Positions 36,001 through 46,757 of a DNA stretch of 64,000 bases are shown here, in pieces. The stretch comes from Cryptomeria japonica. Lineage: Eukaryota > Streptophyta > Pinopsida > Cupressales > Cupressaceae. Made by a program: the position numbers and the translations under genes. Numbering within the stretch: position 1 is the stretch's first letter; each line of letters starts with the position of its first letter. The notes under the pieces were generated by a model. That model did not search any database. It saw only the letters and a list, made by a program, of their open reading frames with translations, and had not been told where the DNA came from. The stretch covers positions 142,687,976 to 142,751,975 of the forward strand of contig NC_081413.1 of assembly GCF_030272615.1 (NCBI RefSeq). The letters are read 5' to 3'.

Positions 36001-36097
36001 GCACTTAGCAGACATATTCACCAAGCCTCTCCCAAAGACAACATTTGTGCATTTGAGAGGTGAATTAGGTATATTGCCCCTTCAGGAGGTGAACTAA
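33024..36097 (+). pseudogene. Copia-2 Pol: protease, integrase, RT, RNase H
   Basis: Protease motif WIIDSGYSHHITGD near 33043 (usual Cys replaced by Tyr). The integrase zinc region has IWHRRFCHVNF and LCRECQL. The integrase core has ILTDDCSRMMWV, CLRTDQGGEF with the catalytic Asp kept, and TP followed by two TAG codons where PQQNG is expected, then GLVERNNRT. RT at 34241-35263 is one open frame: [49 protein letters not shown] and VFVDDIIFG. RNase H has SKK-stop-SCIYQS, AEAEYVAA, TKHFELKYHFLREKV and LADIFTKPLP, ending at 36097. It is the better preserved of the two copia Pols. Confidence 0.9.
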
Positions 36098-36232
36098 AAG
36101 TGATTGTTCCATATCAGTCAAGTACTAAAAAGACAAATCTTTTGTTGATTGGTGTGTTTATGGATGCTACTCCTCAAGGGGAGCAGCATGATGAAACAGT
36201 GATGATTGTACCTTCACTTCGGCATTGTTGTC

Positions 36233-36346
36233 AAAGGGGGAGAAGGAGTGAGAGTGAAGCGAAAAGATATCTATAGCAAATGGGGAGAAGATGTGAAGCA
36301 GAGAAGATATCTTTTGTATATTGCCATCAATGCCAAAGGGGGAGAT
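36233..36346 (+). other. Two polypurine tracts of Copia-2
   Basis: AAAGGGGGAGAAG from 36233, preceded by GGCATTGTTGTC, and AAAGGGGGAGATTG just before the 3' LTR at 36347, preceded by GCCATCAATGCC. Same order as in Copia-1. Confidence 0.8.
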
Positions 36347-37948
36347 TGTTGGCATTATGTGAACCGGCATGAGCCTTATGTAAACTGGCATGAAGACATA
36401 ATGATATTGTATGTTGTCATTGATGTCAATATGAGACATGGTGAGAACCAGCACATGTGATAGGTGAAGAGAGAGGAACTGATATATGTATGAACCGGTT
36501 TATATGCCAAAGTGAAGTGGCACATTTGTTCAACGTGAACCGACATGTAGTTATGTGAACTGACACATGGAAGCATTGTATAGTTACCGGTTAGTAGGTA
36601 GCTTCCACTTCAAGGTTTCCAGTTGGAGCAACTCAAGTGACTCAATCAGTAATCTTTGTGTGATGAGTTAGCAATATGATGGAGGACAGATCATGTTGCC
36701 ATGTAAGCACTATGCGCGTGAAGGATCTTACATGAAGAAGACTATTCCTATCCACCTCGAGAAAGTACAAAGTCTATCAAATGGTGATAATGCGTGATGG
36801 GTTATCAGCCACCATGAAAATGGTGGATAATGGATGATGGAGAATGTCTTGAGATTGATTCAAGATTGTTGCATTTAATGCAGTATGATTGAATGGTTAG
36901 GATCAAACTGTTTGAATTGCTTAACCTAACAGGTTTAGGGTATAGGGTTTTTGCTACTGACCTGTATGTTTCCTATAAGGTTGATGTTGGGTTTCTATCT
37001 GAGGTTGTTGGCAAAATTTATGAGTGTGTATCCAAGGAAAGTGATACGTGATTCTTGCCAGACCATAGGAGAGAAGAGATACCTGCAAAGTGAATGTGCA
37101 GAAGGAAAAGAGGAGCCTAAATAGATCTGTATTAGTATTAAGTGTTGTTAATAGATTATTGTAATACCTGTTGATCTCTAACCACTTCAAAAGTTGTAAA
37201 ATCCCCTAACAGGGTAGCCTTAACTGGCTTGATTCAAAATCCCTTAAATTGGGTGGTCTTAACCAGCTTGTTTCAAGTCTCTTAACCGGGTAACTCAAGG
37301 CTAATGAGTTCTAAGAAGCTTGAGAAGCTTAGGAGATCCTTTCAGCTATTGAGTTCGTGAAATCCTCTAACAAGGTGACCCTACCGGGTTTAACCCTTAA
37401 CTGGGTGATCCCTAATAGGATTGGTTCCTACTAGAACCTATTGTAATGTCCTTAACCGGACAAGGCTCCTAATAGAGTGGACTTCTAAAGAGTTCAAAAA
37501 GTAGCTTGTGGATATTCATCCCCACTGTGGTTTTTCCCAGTTGGGTTTCCTCATGAAAAATATGTGTGTCATGTGAAATTTTTTTGTCTTGTGATGCTTT
37601 ATCTTACCTATTAAGCATATGAAGGTTCTATGTTTTATGCCTATCTATAAAACACATTGAACTCACTATTGTGAAGATCTGATGGTTAAGTTTACTTATT
37701 TATGCATGAGAATATAATGGTATTGTGGTATTGAGCCAAGCGGAAAGCTTATTGAGTGACCGGTTCATGACTGGTTGAGCTATATTGGATGTTGCCGGTT
37801 GCACTCTATTTTACCAGTATCCCTGTTTGTTAGTCTTCTGGAGTATTTGTTATCAAACTGGTTTTGGATGATATTGGTGTTTGTACTGATTCACCCCCCT
37901 CCCCTCTCAGTACTGGTTTGGTACTAGTGGTTCATCATTGAGTTATTA
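36347..37948 (+). repeat. 3' LTR of Copia-2
   Basis: Starts TGTTGGCATTATG and ends TTGAGTTATTA (CA decayed to TA). It aligns with 30352-31950 throughout with scattered, mostly transition differences, and TSD GTGTA follows. Confidence 0.9.
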
Positions 37949-37953
37949 GTGTA

Positions 37954-38699
37954 GCATGTTGTGGTTGATCTTTGTGTGTTTTCTGGGGGTGTTGCATATT
38001 TAGAGATTTGAATTAGGTACTTGTTATGTCATGTAAACCATTATATTGGTCTGGTGGTTGATCTTTGTATTGTGTGATGTAATTTTGTAATTATGAGTTG
38101 AGGATTTAGTCAACCTTGTTATCAAGGTTGATGAATTGTATAAATAGGTGATATTGTCATGTAATTTAGGTATCGAGGTTGTGTCTACATTATTGGAGAG
38201 TGGTGTATGTGCAAACAAGGATTCATCTTTTGGTGTTGTGATTGAGCATAGATTGGTGTTGCAGAGCAAATAATTGTGCTTTACTAAAACTGTAATCGAG
38301 CATTTGGAGATGTTATTCTTTCAGTTCATTCCTTTTGGATTGTAGTTTGAATCTTGTTGTAAGTTAGTGAGACTTCCTTGAGGGTTGTAGCCTTCTGGGT
38401 CATTATGTTTTGAGCAGTGAGCTCTAGGCAGTGTGTCTGAATGCATGTGCATTTCCCATTGTAATATTTTCACATACTACTATAGAGTATCATCTTATTG
38501 TGGATAGGTTCTCACTATGGTTTTTCCCTTAGCTAGCTTTTCCACGTCAAAATCTTGGCATTGTGTGTTGTGCTATCAATTTTTTTTATCTATGTTATTG
38601 CTACAATTTATCAGATCTATTTTTTGTGGTTAATTTTGTATTTCCAGTGAAAATAGATTCACCCCCCCTCTCAATTTTCCTCCATTGTTGCTGCTAACA
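37954..38699 (+). repeat. 3' LTR of Copia-1, right part
   Basis: Continues the LTR broken at 29853 (GCATGTTGTGGTTGATC aligns with 23970 onward) and ends GCTGCTAACA before TSD TTATC. Hairpin blocks near 38426-38455 and a C-tract from 38662 match the 5' LTR. Confidence 0.88.
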
Positions 38700-38732
38700 T
38701 TATCTTTCTCCAACAACGATAACTCAAGCTAC

Positions 38733-39795
38733 TGTTGACTCTAAATTTTGCTTTGGGGACGAACAGCCTTATGGGAAATTCAGTGTTGAGGGACCAACTC
38801 ATGCAAAGGAACACTGAATGACCTCTAGGATTGAGAAGCTGACTCTTCCTTAGGTTTTAAGGAAAGGGAGAGGAAACAAATACTTTAAAAAAAATGAGAT
38901 ACTAAACACTTAGGTGATACACCATATCATTAAGAGAAAATGAACCTACAGAAATCAAGAAATATTTGTGACTTCTGTAAGCATCTGAGTTGAGGACATA
39001 ATTGAAACTACAACCAAATTTGCTTGAAAACATAAGGGACACATTCATCATGCATTCACTAGATAACAAGTATAGAAAAACATAGTTTAATCAGTGAAGT
39101 CTTAGATGAAATGCTCCCAAAGTTTGTCAGAATTTTCAACAACAATAGCACATAAAACACAATTAACAGTAAGCCAAGAGAGACATCATAAAGGCCACAG
39201 GCACAATCTGAATGATTTTCTTATAGCAAAACCCAAATATTTTTTAAAGGCTGGAAATGAAAGAAAACTCTTACTTAGCAAATTAGACTGTTCTTCTACT
39301 TCTAAGTCCCTTTTTTTCTTTTTTTCTTCCTTTTGCGATAGGGAAATCTGCCCTTAAATAGGCCACCACTCCTAAAAACAGCTCTCCTAAAAATCCAAAA
39401 CTCGCACAACCTCCTTTGAATAGAAAAAAATGGCTTGTCACAACAGAGGTTGCACCCAGCAAAACAAACCTTGCAACTCAACCTTTTCCTCTAACAGCCT
39501 GGAGGTTACCCAAAATTGAAAAGATTCTGTTAGAAGAGAAAGGACTGCGAAAAAAGGGGACCGCTGCAAGGAACCACTTGCAAAGCGCAAACGAGTGGGC
39601 CCACCCAAAAGAACAGTCAGTAAGTATTGCCATTTGTCACTCTCATGCTGCTTCAAAAACTGGATGCCAAAGATGAACCAAGGGAGCAATGCCAAACCAC
39701 CAACTGTCATGCATGTTCAGCCTTGCTAGCTAAAAAAACAATGATCACAACTGGGTCTGCCAAGATACTTACATCGGGGAAAATAAAGGTGAACA
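38733..39795 (-). repeat. 3' LTR of gypsy D
   Basis: Aligns with 51471-52526 over its length, and both copies have the same termini. A minus-strand TATTTAAG near 39354-39361 may be the TATA box. ORFs such as 39416-39676 are chance frames within it. Confidence 0.88.
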
Positions 39796-39879
39796 TTTCC
39801 TGGTGACTATTAGGGTCGATTTTGCCTGTGGAATAGAAGAACCCAAAATTACTGGTTCGAAGACTAGACCTCAACCCAC

Positions 39880-42800
39880 AATGGGATGAAAAAGATCAAA
39901 AACCTATTGCAAGGGTAGCCACTCATCCTATGAGAGCATAACTTGCGCTTCTAAATCTTGAAAATATTTCTCTAGGCAAATTACTTCATTCAGGGGTAGC
40001 AGTACAAGTTCATCTTGGACCTAGTTTAGGAGAGCGAAGAGCTGGGCTAGAGGATGCAAAAGACCTTCCTCCTCATTCACTGAAATAGGGCTTCCCAGCC
40101 ATTGCAGAAAACTTTGTCCTGCTACAAAATCTTGATCTGCTGCAATACTTGTTCAATCCATAGCACATAACCATCCACAAGGAAAGGAGAAGGTAAGCCT
40201 AGAGAAACAAATTTCTCGACACACTGCTTAATGTCTGGTACTAAAAATTGCAAAGGCACCAGAGCAGCTGACACCTACATAATTATCCTATGGCGATTTA
40301 TGAAGACATTAGTCCTTTTGATTAATTGTCAGCGATCTACAATCCCTTTCTCCCTAAGCTCCTCCTCTAGAGCGGAATAAAGCAACTGAATAAGATTCTG
40401 GGCTATTGGAAATTTTGGACCGATGATAAGCATAGAATTATTTATAAGGTGCCCAGCCTCATCACAGAGGGATTGCACGTCACTAAGAAATCTTAACACT
40501 AATTGCAAAGATGGGCATAACTGCTTTACTTTTTTCTAATGAGAAACATATAGCTCTATCAGCATGGTGGAGAAGTCTGGAGCAATTGGTTGAGGGGGTG
40601 GGATGTTCATCAATCGAGATATCTCATTATCTTTCCCAACTATTTCTTGCTGGAGTTGCTGGATTTTGTTTTTCTCAATAGCCACCTGATTTTTCAAGGC
40701 TAAGATTTTTGCTTCTCTGTTCCTGATAGTCTATTGCAACTGCAATGTATGATTCTGCTCTTGTTGCAGAAGAGTCTCTAATTTTGAAACACGCTTACCG
40801 GATTGCTCGAGACTTGCTTCTTTTTCTTTCAGTTCAGCTTCAAAAGTCATCCTCTCATCCATCTGGTATACTTGGGCTTCACTTAGTTGATGGGCATAAC
40901 CTTCTTTGAGAAGGATTTCTTCATGCAATTGCATCTAAACCTGGGCGACATCCCTGGAAGCGGCCTTCAGTCATTGTATCTCAGAGTCTTTATCTTGCGA
41001 TTCCTTCAGGGCTACATTTCTTGTCACTTCTTGACCTTTTAGCTGGGAACCGATGCTATTCAGGGTCGACTGCAACTTTCCTTTTTCTATATTGGCTTGA
41101 GCTAGCAGGCTTTGTAGACGATTGATCTTTGATACTCGAGCTTTATCTTTCTTCCTTTGCTGAAAAAGGGAATCACGGAGGCTATCGTTTTCTGCTTGGA
41201 GCTTTTCTAAATGACGACTCTTCTTAATAAAGTCCGTGGACACTACTTTAGAAGTTTCTTCCATCATTCCAACCTTGTTGGATGTCGTGGCACTTTGGAG
41301 ACTAACGTCCATTGTTTGTAACTCATAATCATTGGGCTTTATCTGGGACTCTAGCTTATCAACCTTGGGAACTAGATTTGCAAAGTAAAGGCAATCTCTT
41401 TGCTCGCTGAAATGGGTCTGCAGGCAAGGACGAGCGTGACAAACACCTTCCTTCTCCTTCCTCTTCTTTGCCTTATTCAAACCAACGGTTCAATCATAAA
41501 CAACTTGCTGCTGGAAACTATCCAGGTGATCAATGGCTTGACCTGCAAAAACTGCACTAGGAGGGACAACGAAAAGGAAATGCGAAAAAGGGGTAGTGAA
41601 AGAGGATTGGATCAGATGAGTCACCACTAGCAGGGAAAATAATGGGACAAAAGGGGAACCCACTAATGGGAAGGAACTGGTGGACGTCGCAGCCATACTC
41701 TGGGGGGAAAACTTTTCAAAACCTAGCCTACGCGACACAGGGACCGCTTCTGATGTGGGCGACTAAAAGGTTGTAGGTATGGGGGTTCTGACCAGGAGAG
41801 GAGCGGAAGTCTGTGTGAGTACATCTTAGGGATTAATCATAATACCTGTCAGGGCCAACATAAGAGCAGTAGGGATTGAGGTTTGCATGATAGGCATGAG
41901 GGTAGCTGTAAGAACATTTGGTCAATGGGAATAAGGGAAGAAGGGACATACCTGATCGGCTGAAGGTTGCAACGGCTGAGGATCTATTGATGCTGTCATT
42001 AATGTATTAGGTGCAATCTCTTTTGACCCATTGAGATATGGCTTCTTCTTCAGGGGGCCCTCAAAGGACTGCTTCTCAAACCGCCTCTTACTAGACTGCG
42101 AACGAGGTCTGGGAGTTGCACTATCTAGAGAAGGAGGGATTTTTGGCTCTAGCTTTTGCCCTTCGGTACTTATAATCCCAACTTCTTGCTGAGAAGCTAT
42201 CTCGAGAGATGAGTCCTCGTGCGAGGAGCTGTCACCTATCTCATCGTTAGATTTATTTACCTTACTCCATTCCTACTTGAAATGCTCATCTAGGGGTACG
42301 TTTCCAAGGCTAGTTCTAAGCTGATTCACTTCCTAATGATAGACCCAAAAAGTTTTCCTTTTCCTTTTGGGCCAGGATAGAGTTTTCATGCCTTCTAACA
42401 ACGCTCGAGGAATTGGCTTCACAGGGTTGAATCTTTGCACTGAGGTATAAAATTTTAACCATGAGGGGCGATCCAAAAAACGAAAATCGTTAGGACCCAC
42501 ATATTTGCTTGGGTCATCAACCCAGGGGTTGGTACGTTCGGGCCATGCATCTTGAGGCTCATGCCTCATAGTGTTTTTCCTTTTGCTTAAGCAGCCACCA
42601 GGGTCATAACTCCAAAGGTCATCAATTACTAGGAAACCCAACTGCACCAACTTTGAAGTCAGCATTTCCTCAGCTACTTTTCTTCTTACTAGGGTAACTG
42701 AGCCAATGGCCTTGTTATCCTCTGTGATGAAAGTATCATGCTTCCCAGCTCCAATCGCTTGCTTGACTCTTTCCAACTCCCTTGCCATTTCCAGAGCTAG

Positions 42801-43971
42801 GGTTCTGTTAGTCACGTGAGTAGGTAGTCGGAACGGCTCTTCAGAGAAACCATGTATGCAGATGAAAGAGAAATCTGGGCCCACAAACCAGCCACAAGGA
42901 GGGTGTTCATTCTGCATCCAGTTCATTTGGACTTGTGAGAAATGGGTGAGAGGCTCATTGGGGGATTAATCCAAAATCCTTGAGTATAGGAGCCAAGAAC
43001 AAATCAAAAGACTGATAGGAGTCATAAGAGGCCAGCAATAGAGGCATCCAACAAGATACCGACAATACACTTCCTGCCTCATCGAAAGTGGCCAAGCGCA
43101 TGAACTGTGGGAAAAAGGCTTCATTCTGATGCAGAAGTAGGTGGACCAATACTGAAGAGAACTTGAAACGTCACAACTATTGGAACTTGGATAACTACTT
43201 GATCATGGCCTTGGTGATAGTCGTGGAGAAGTTGAAGTGGAAAGGTTCCTTTTGCTTCCTACATTTGAAAAGAATGCCCATCATGGAAGCTGTGATATTC
43301 TGGTCGCTATCATGACCACACAGCCAAGCCAGGGTAGACGAAATATCTCTGAGGTCATTTTATTTCAGATCACTGTATGACAAAGGGAACTTTGGAGGCC
43401 CTGATGACAAACTTAGGTTGAGGGCATTCTGACATAAAGTTAATGCATCTCTCTTGGTGCTCCAGAATTCCTCTATGGATCTCTCTGAGAAAACCTCAGT
43501 ATTCTCCAAGATTGGGGAGCATAGCATTTCCCTAATGGCCTTCCGAGATATGATCAGTTTCAAGTGTGACCCATTGATAGAAAATGAGGTAGGATCAAAA
43601 ACCTCTGCATGGGCGGCTACGAGTTCAAGACAGTAGGGAACTGCGGGGACCAAAGATTGGGGAGCACCACTCTTCCAGAAATGCACCGCGATGGAATGAG
43701 GATCATTTCTGTGATGCAACATCCTCGAACAAGTGGCCTCTCTAAGGTTTTTGGGCTGCTTTCGGATCTCAGGCTCATAGATGTTTTCTAAGGAATCCAG
43801 AACAACCAATGGGTTCCAGGACATCATTTTCTTTTTGGCCTTTGTCTTTGGATAATTCTTCTTTGGTGAGGTGGCATAAGAGGAGTAAGATAGTTCCTTG
43901 AAAATATCAACCCAGAAACCTCTAGGAGTAGCTTTTGCGGACAAAGCCTCTGAATCCATCAAGGTAGACAA
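39880..43971 (-). pseudogene. Gypsy D sense ORF-Y: globular head, linker and long coiled coil
   Basis: Starts at ATG 43971 (MSTLMDSEAL) and can be followed for about 1,360 codons, with stops (mostly TAG/TGA) and frameshifts. Head, about 43.97-42.35 kb: HSIAVHFWKSGAPQSLVPA, VFSERSIEEFWSTKRDAL, LATFDEAGSVLSVSCWMPL and RFLDRPSWLKFYTSVQRFN. A Ser/Pro-rich linker occupies 42.3-41.8 kb. A coiled coil from about 41.45 to 40.6 kb has LEKLQAENDSLRDSLFQQR, INRLQSLLAQANIEKGKLQ and ISRLMNIPPP, and helical Leu-rich sequence follows. It resembles no Gag, Pol or typical envelope protein, and I see no signal peptide or membrane segment. Its place between integrase and the 3' LTR, in sense, is where plant elements carry accessory ORFs. 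A captured host gene is possible. Confidence 0.65.
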
Positions 43972-44143
43972 TCGACCTTTAGAGGATTGCTATCAGACTA
44001 GAGATAGAGAATTGAAACCTACAGATCGTCCTCTAGCCTAACTCCTTGGCAACAAAATGAATAGATTGATGACTAGGAGAACCTTTGAGCCTTTAAATGC
44101 ATGACATGCCTTTTTTTTTGTGAAAGCTAAGGCTCGGTTGACA

Positions 44144-44149
44144 CACGTG
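44144..44149. promoter_or_regulatory. G-box CACGTG between the two divergent ORFs
   Basis: A perfect CACGTG in ACACACGTGCCAAC. It sits in the spacer between ORF-Y (leftward from 43971) and ORF-X (rightward from about 44.3-44.5 kb). G-boxes bind plant bZIP and bHLH factors. A role as a shared promoter element is inference. Confidence 0.3.
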
Positions 44150-44542
44150 CCAACTCAAAATGCTGCTGCAATCAACCTCCATGAATGAGGGGAGGCGTCA
44201 TTCCCACTTTCCAAAAAACCTACTTGGTTGTGTTGGCATTCCTCGAGAAAAGTACCTTAGGCCAAATCTTTCTTTGATCCAGAAGATCAGCTAGGAATAA
44301 TGGCTGCATGAGCTAAAACAGGCTGGCGGAGCTAGCTCATTTAAGGGGACATACCTGAAAGTACGTATGGCTCTTTGTTTCCATCCATTCTTCTTTTCGA
44401 AGTGACTGACTAGACGCCGATATCTTGGAAATAATCCCATTCGCATGATGCGAATTAAAAGAGGCATGACAGAGACATTAAAATGGGACAAAGGTGAGCT
44501 CAAGTTGCCAATTACTTGCCTGCCAAGAGTTTTGCTATAAAT

Positions 44543-45348
44543 ATGTCTTTTCAGACATTCTTTCATCACAATGCGAGCTATAACATTAGAGCTTTTGAAG
44601 AAATGGATACTCTGGTTTGGCTCGTCAGCAGAAGGACGCAAGTCTCTTTCCTAGGGAATATATCAGACCAAAGACTACAAGGGATGATGACAAGGAAAAA
44701 TCCATTAATAATTGCTGCCATCAAATGGGTACTTGGGGAAGATTTCATTGGCAATCTAGACCGATACCGGGTGAATACAGATATTTGCTTGCACTTTGTG
44801 GCTTCTCTGCTGGACTGTGGCCAATCTATGACAACACAGTTGATGCAAGCCCTCTTTCCTTTAGATTATCTGGAAGGCCTTGAAGATGTAGTTGCATATC
44901 ATGTACCTTTCCTCAGACTCCCTATGGCATTTGACTTAGAGAGCTTCATCTTTCAGAATGAAGAAGTGAGGTGGCATCCACTTGTCAATGGCTTGAAAAC
45001 CATGTCATTGTCCTCCCACAGGTACCATGCCGAGCTAGCTGTAGAGTTTCTTCTGCGAGTGCATATGATGGTCCCTATTCTAGAAGGCATGGAATGGTAT
45101 ACTAGCTTCAAGGACTTTATCTTCCCAAGAGTCCTATAGCCTAATCAGCCTCCTAACCTGGTGGTTATATTCATGCACGGGGAGCCTAAGAGTTCTTCTG
45201 GTTCGGAATGGCTAGGAGAAGAAGGGGACTCCAATACTAAAGAGGAAGATACTGAGACTAGCCTCTGAGAAGCCTTGGCAAAACATGAATCGCTCTTGAA
45301 ACTGATAGATGTAAACAATAGAGAGGCCGAGGGCCGACACATTTTGTA
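44543..45348 (+). pseudogene. Gypsy D antisense ORF-X
   Basis: Plus-strand frame, opposite to gypsy D. The first ATG in the open frame is 44543 (MSFQTFFHHN). It is open to the TAG at 45137-45139, and the same frame continues past a TGA near 45267 to 45348. Upstream, the +1 neighbouring frame (from about 44.34 kb: GTYLKVRMALCFHPFFFSK and RIKRGMTETLKWDKGELKL) looks like its N-terminus, displaced by a frameshift near 44650. Recognisable stretches: NPLIIAAIKWVLGEDFIGN and YLEGLEDVVAYHVPFLRLP. The tail after 45142 is acidic and helical. No known domain is recognised. Antisense ORFs at this position are reported in Tat elements such as Grande and Ogre, and their function is unknown. Confidence 0.6.
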
Positions 45349-45598
45349 ACAGTATACGAGAAAGACTTAATATAATGATTTTTCTTTTTCTTTATCTAGT
45401 CTCTCTTTCTTGATGCTTGCTGAGCTAAAAATAATTAAAATAAATACACACCACACATATGCACATAATATACACTATTTACATGGAAAAGGGGAAAGGA
45501 CTCTTAATAATAAGGCTTAAGATGAAAACCATTAACCGAGATGGAGAGGGAGTCTCCATTCATGTCTTCTAACTCAAAGGTGTTGAAACCTTTACAAC

Positions 45599-46699
45599 CT
45601 ATGATGCAGAAAGGACCCTAACATCAGAACTCTTTTTACTATCGAACCACCTTTTTACGACTTCTTGCCTATTCTGGAGAGCTATGAAGGCAGCCTCCCT
45701 TGCTTCCTCTAACTCCATAATCTCTGCTAGCCTTACAACCATTGGGCCATTTTCAGTGATATCCATAGATTTTAGCAACTGTAACACCAAAATTTCCAGT
45801 GATAGAGGAAAAAATGTGTCTTTCCCGTATACCAGCTTGTACGGGGAATTCTTGAGAATCTCCTTGGGTGTTATGCGGTCGGCCCATAATGCACTCCTTA
45901 GGTGATGGTGCCACTCCCTCTTATATTTTGTGCCTATCCTCTTGATAAGTCAGATCAGGTTCTTGTTAGTAGATTCCACCAGACCATTCCCTTGGGGGTA
46001 ATAGTTAGAGGAGGTTTTGAGATAAATACCTCTACTAAGAGCGAACTATGTGATCCGTGAGCCAGTGAATGCACAAGTGTTATCAGATATAATGGTTTTT
46101 GGGGGACCATACCAGCAAGTCAGTTCTTCTAGGAAAGATAGCACCTCGTTTTCAGATGAATTCCACAGGGGGATGGCTTCAGACCATCTGGTGAAATAGT
46201 TTGTGGCGGTCAGGATCCATCTATGTCCTGTTGAGCTTGGAGGATTGATCATCCCGATAAAATTGAGTCTCCATTGAGCAAAAGGTTCTTCAACTGACAC
46301 AGGCCTGAGCGGCATGGCTGCTTTCTTACCCCTCCCCATGTAATATTGGCATTCTTTACATCCTCTTACTAGAGTGTGTACATCTTTGAACATGGATGGC
46401 CAAAAGTATCCGACTTGAGTAATTTTGATTGCGATTGTAGGTGCGGAGAAATGACCTCCTGAGGGGCCATAGTGAAATTCTTGGAGAATTTTATCAGCTT
46501 GGCCTTGATCTATATATTGGAGTAGAACTCCGTCAAAATTTCTTTTGAAAAGAATTTCATTTATGAGGCGAAAATCGCTGTTTTGGAGTTGGTAGAATCT
46601 CTTCTTGGCCGGGGGGAGATTTTCGGGAAAGGTCCTTGTCTTCATGAAATTTTTTCTTTTGTCAATCCAATTTCTGCTGGGGGTGTTGGGCATAAACAT
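45599..46699 (-). pseudogene. Gypsy D integrase
   Basis: The zinc region includes HYGPSGGHFSAPTIAIKI, then VRGCKECQYYMG. The core has WRLNFIGMINPPSSTGHRW, TNYFTRWSEAIPL, WYGPPKTIISDN and, after a stop at about 46046, YYPQGNGLVESTNKNL with the catalytic Glu. The C-terminal part (EWHHHLRSALWADRITP, SPYKLVYGKDTFFPLSLEI) runs to about 45600. Integrase inserts the element cDNA into the genome. It has stops at 46046 and near 45940. It ends about 250 bp before the antisense ORF-X tail. Confidence 0.85.
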
Positions 46700-46757
46700 A
46701 ACCGTCTCTTCTGGGATGGCTTCGAAAACATGAGATTCACCATCCTACACTATATAC

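Larger units (their letters stand above)
30352..37948 (+). mobile_element. Copia-2, Ty1/copia LTR retrotransposon nested in the Copia-1 LTR
   Basis: LTRs at 30352-31950 and 36347-37948, about 1.6 kb each. TSD GTGTA lies at 30347-30351 (also 29849-29853 because of the tandem duplication) and at 37949-37953. Primer site, gag, protease, integrase, RT and RNase H are in copia order, followed by a spacer with two purine tracts. Its LTRs are distinct from those of Copia-1, although pol and the purine-tract region are clearly related. The interior is about 4.4 kb. It is inactive because of stop codons, several of them TAG at expected Gln codons. Confidence 0.92.
23413..38699 (+). mobile_element. Copia-1, Ty1/copia LTR retrotransposon, split by Copia-2
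   Basis: TSD TTATC at 23408-23412 and 38700-38704. The 5' LTR is 23413-24708. The 3' LTR is in two pieces, 29274-29853 and 37954-38699, separated by Copia-2. Order gag, protease, integrase, RT, RNase H is the copia order. The interior is 4.6 kb plus an approximately 310-bp spacer holding two purine tracts. Gag and pol share most of a frame, with stops mainly where a Gln codon is expected. Paired purine tracts are known in the SIRE/Maximus lineage, so membership there is likely but not proven. Confidence 0.92.

Noticed and set aside
39416-39676. Plus-strand ORF and its near-copy at 52148-52354
   Set aside because: Both lie in the two LTRs of gypsy D and are repeated only because the LTR is. 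The frames differ in length and have no codon bias.
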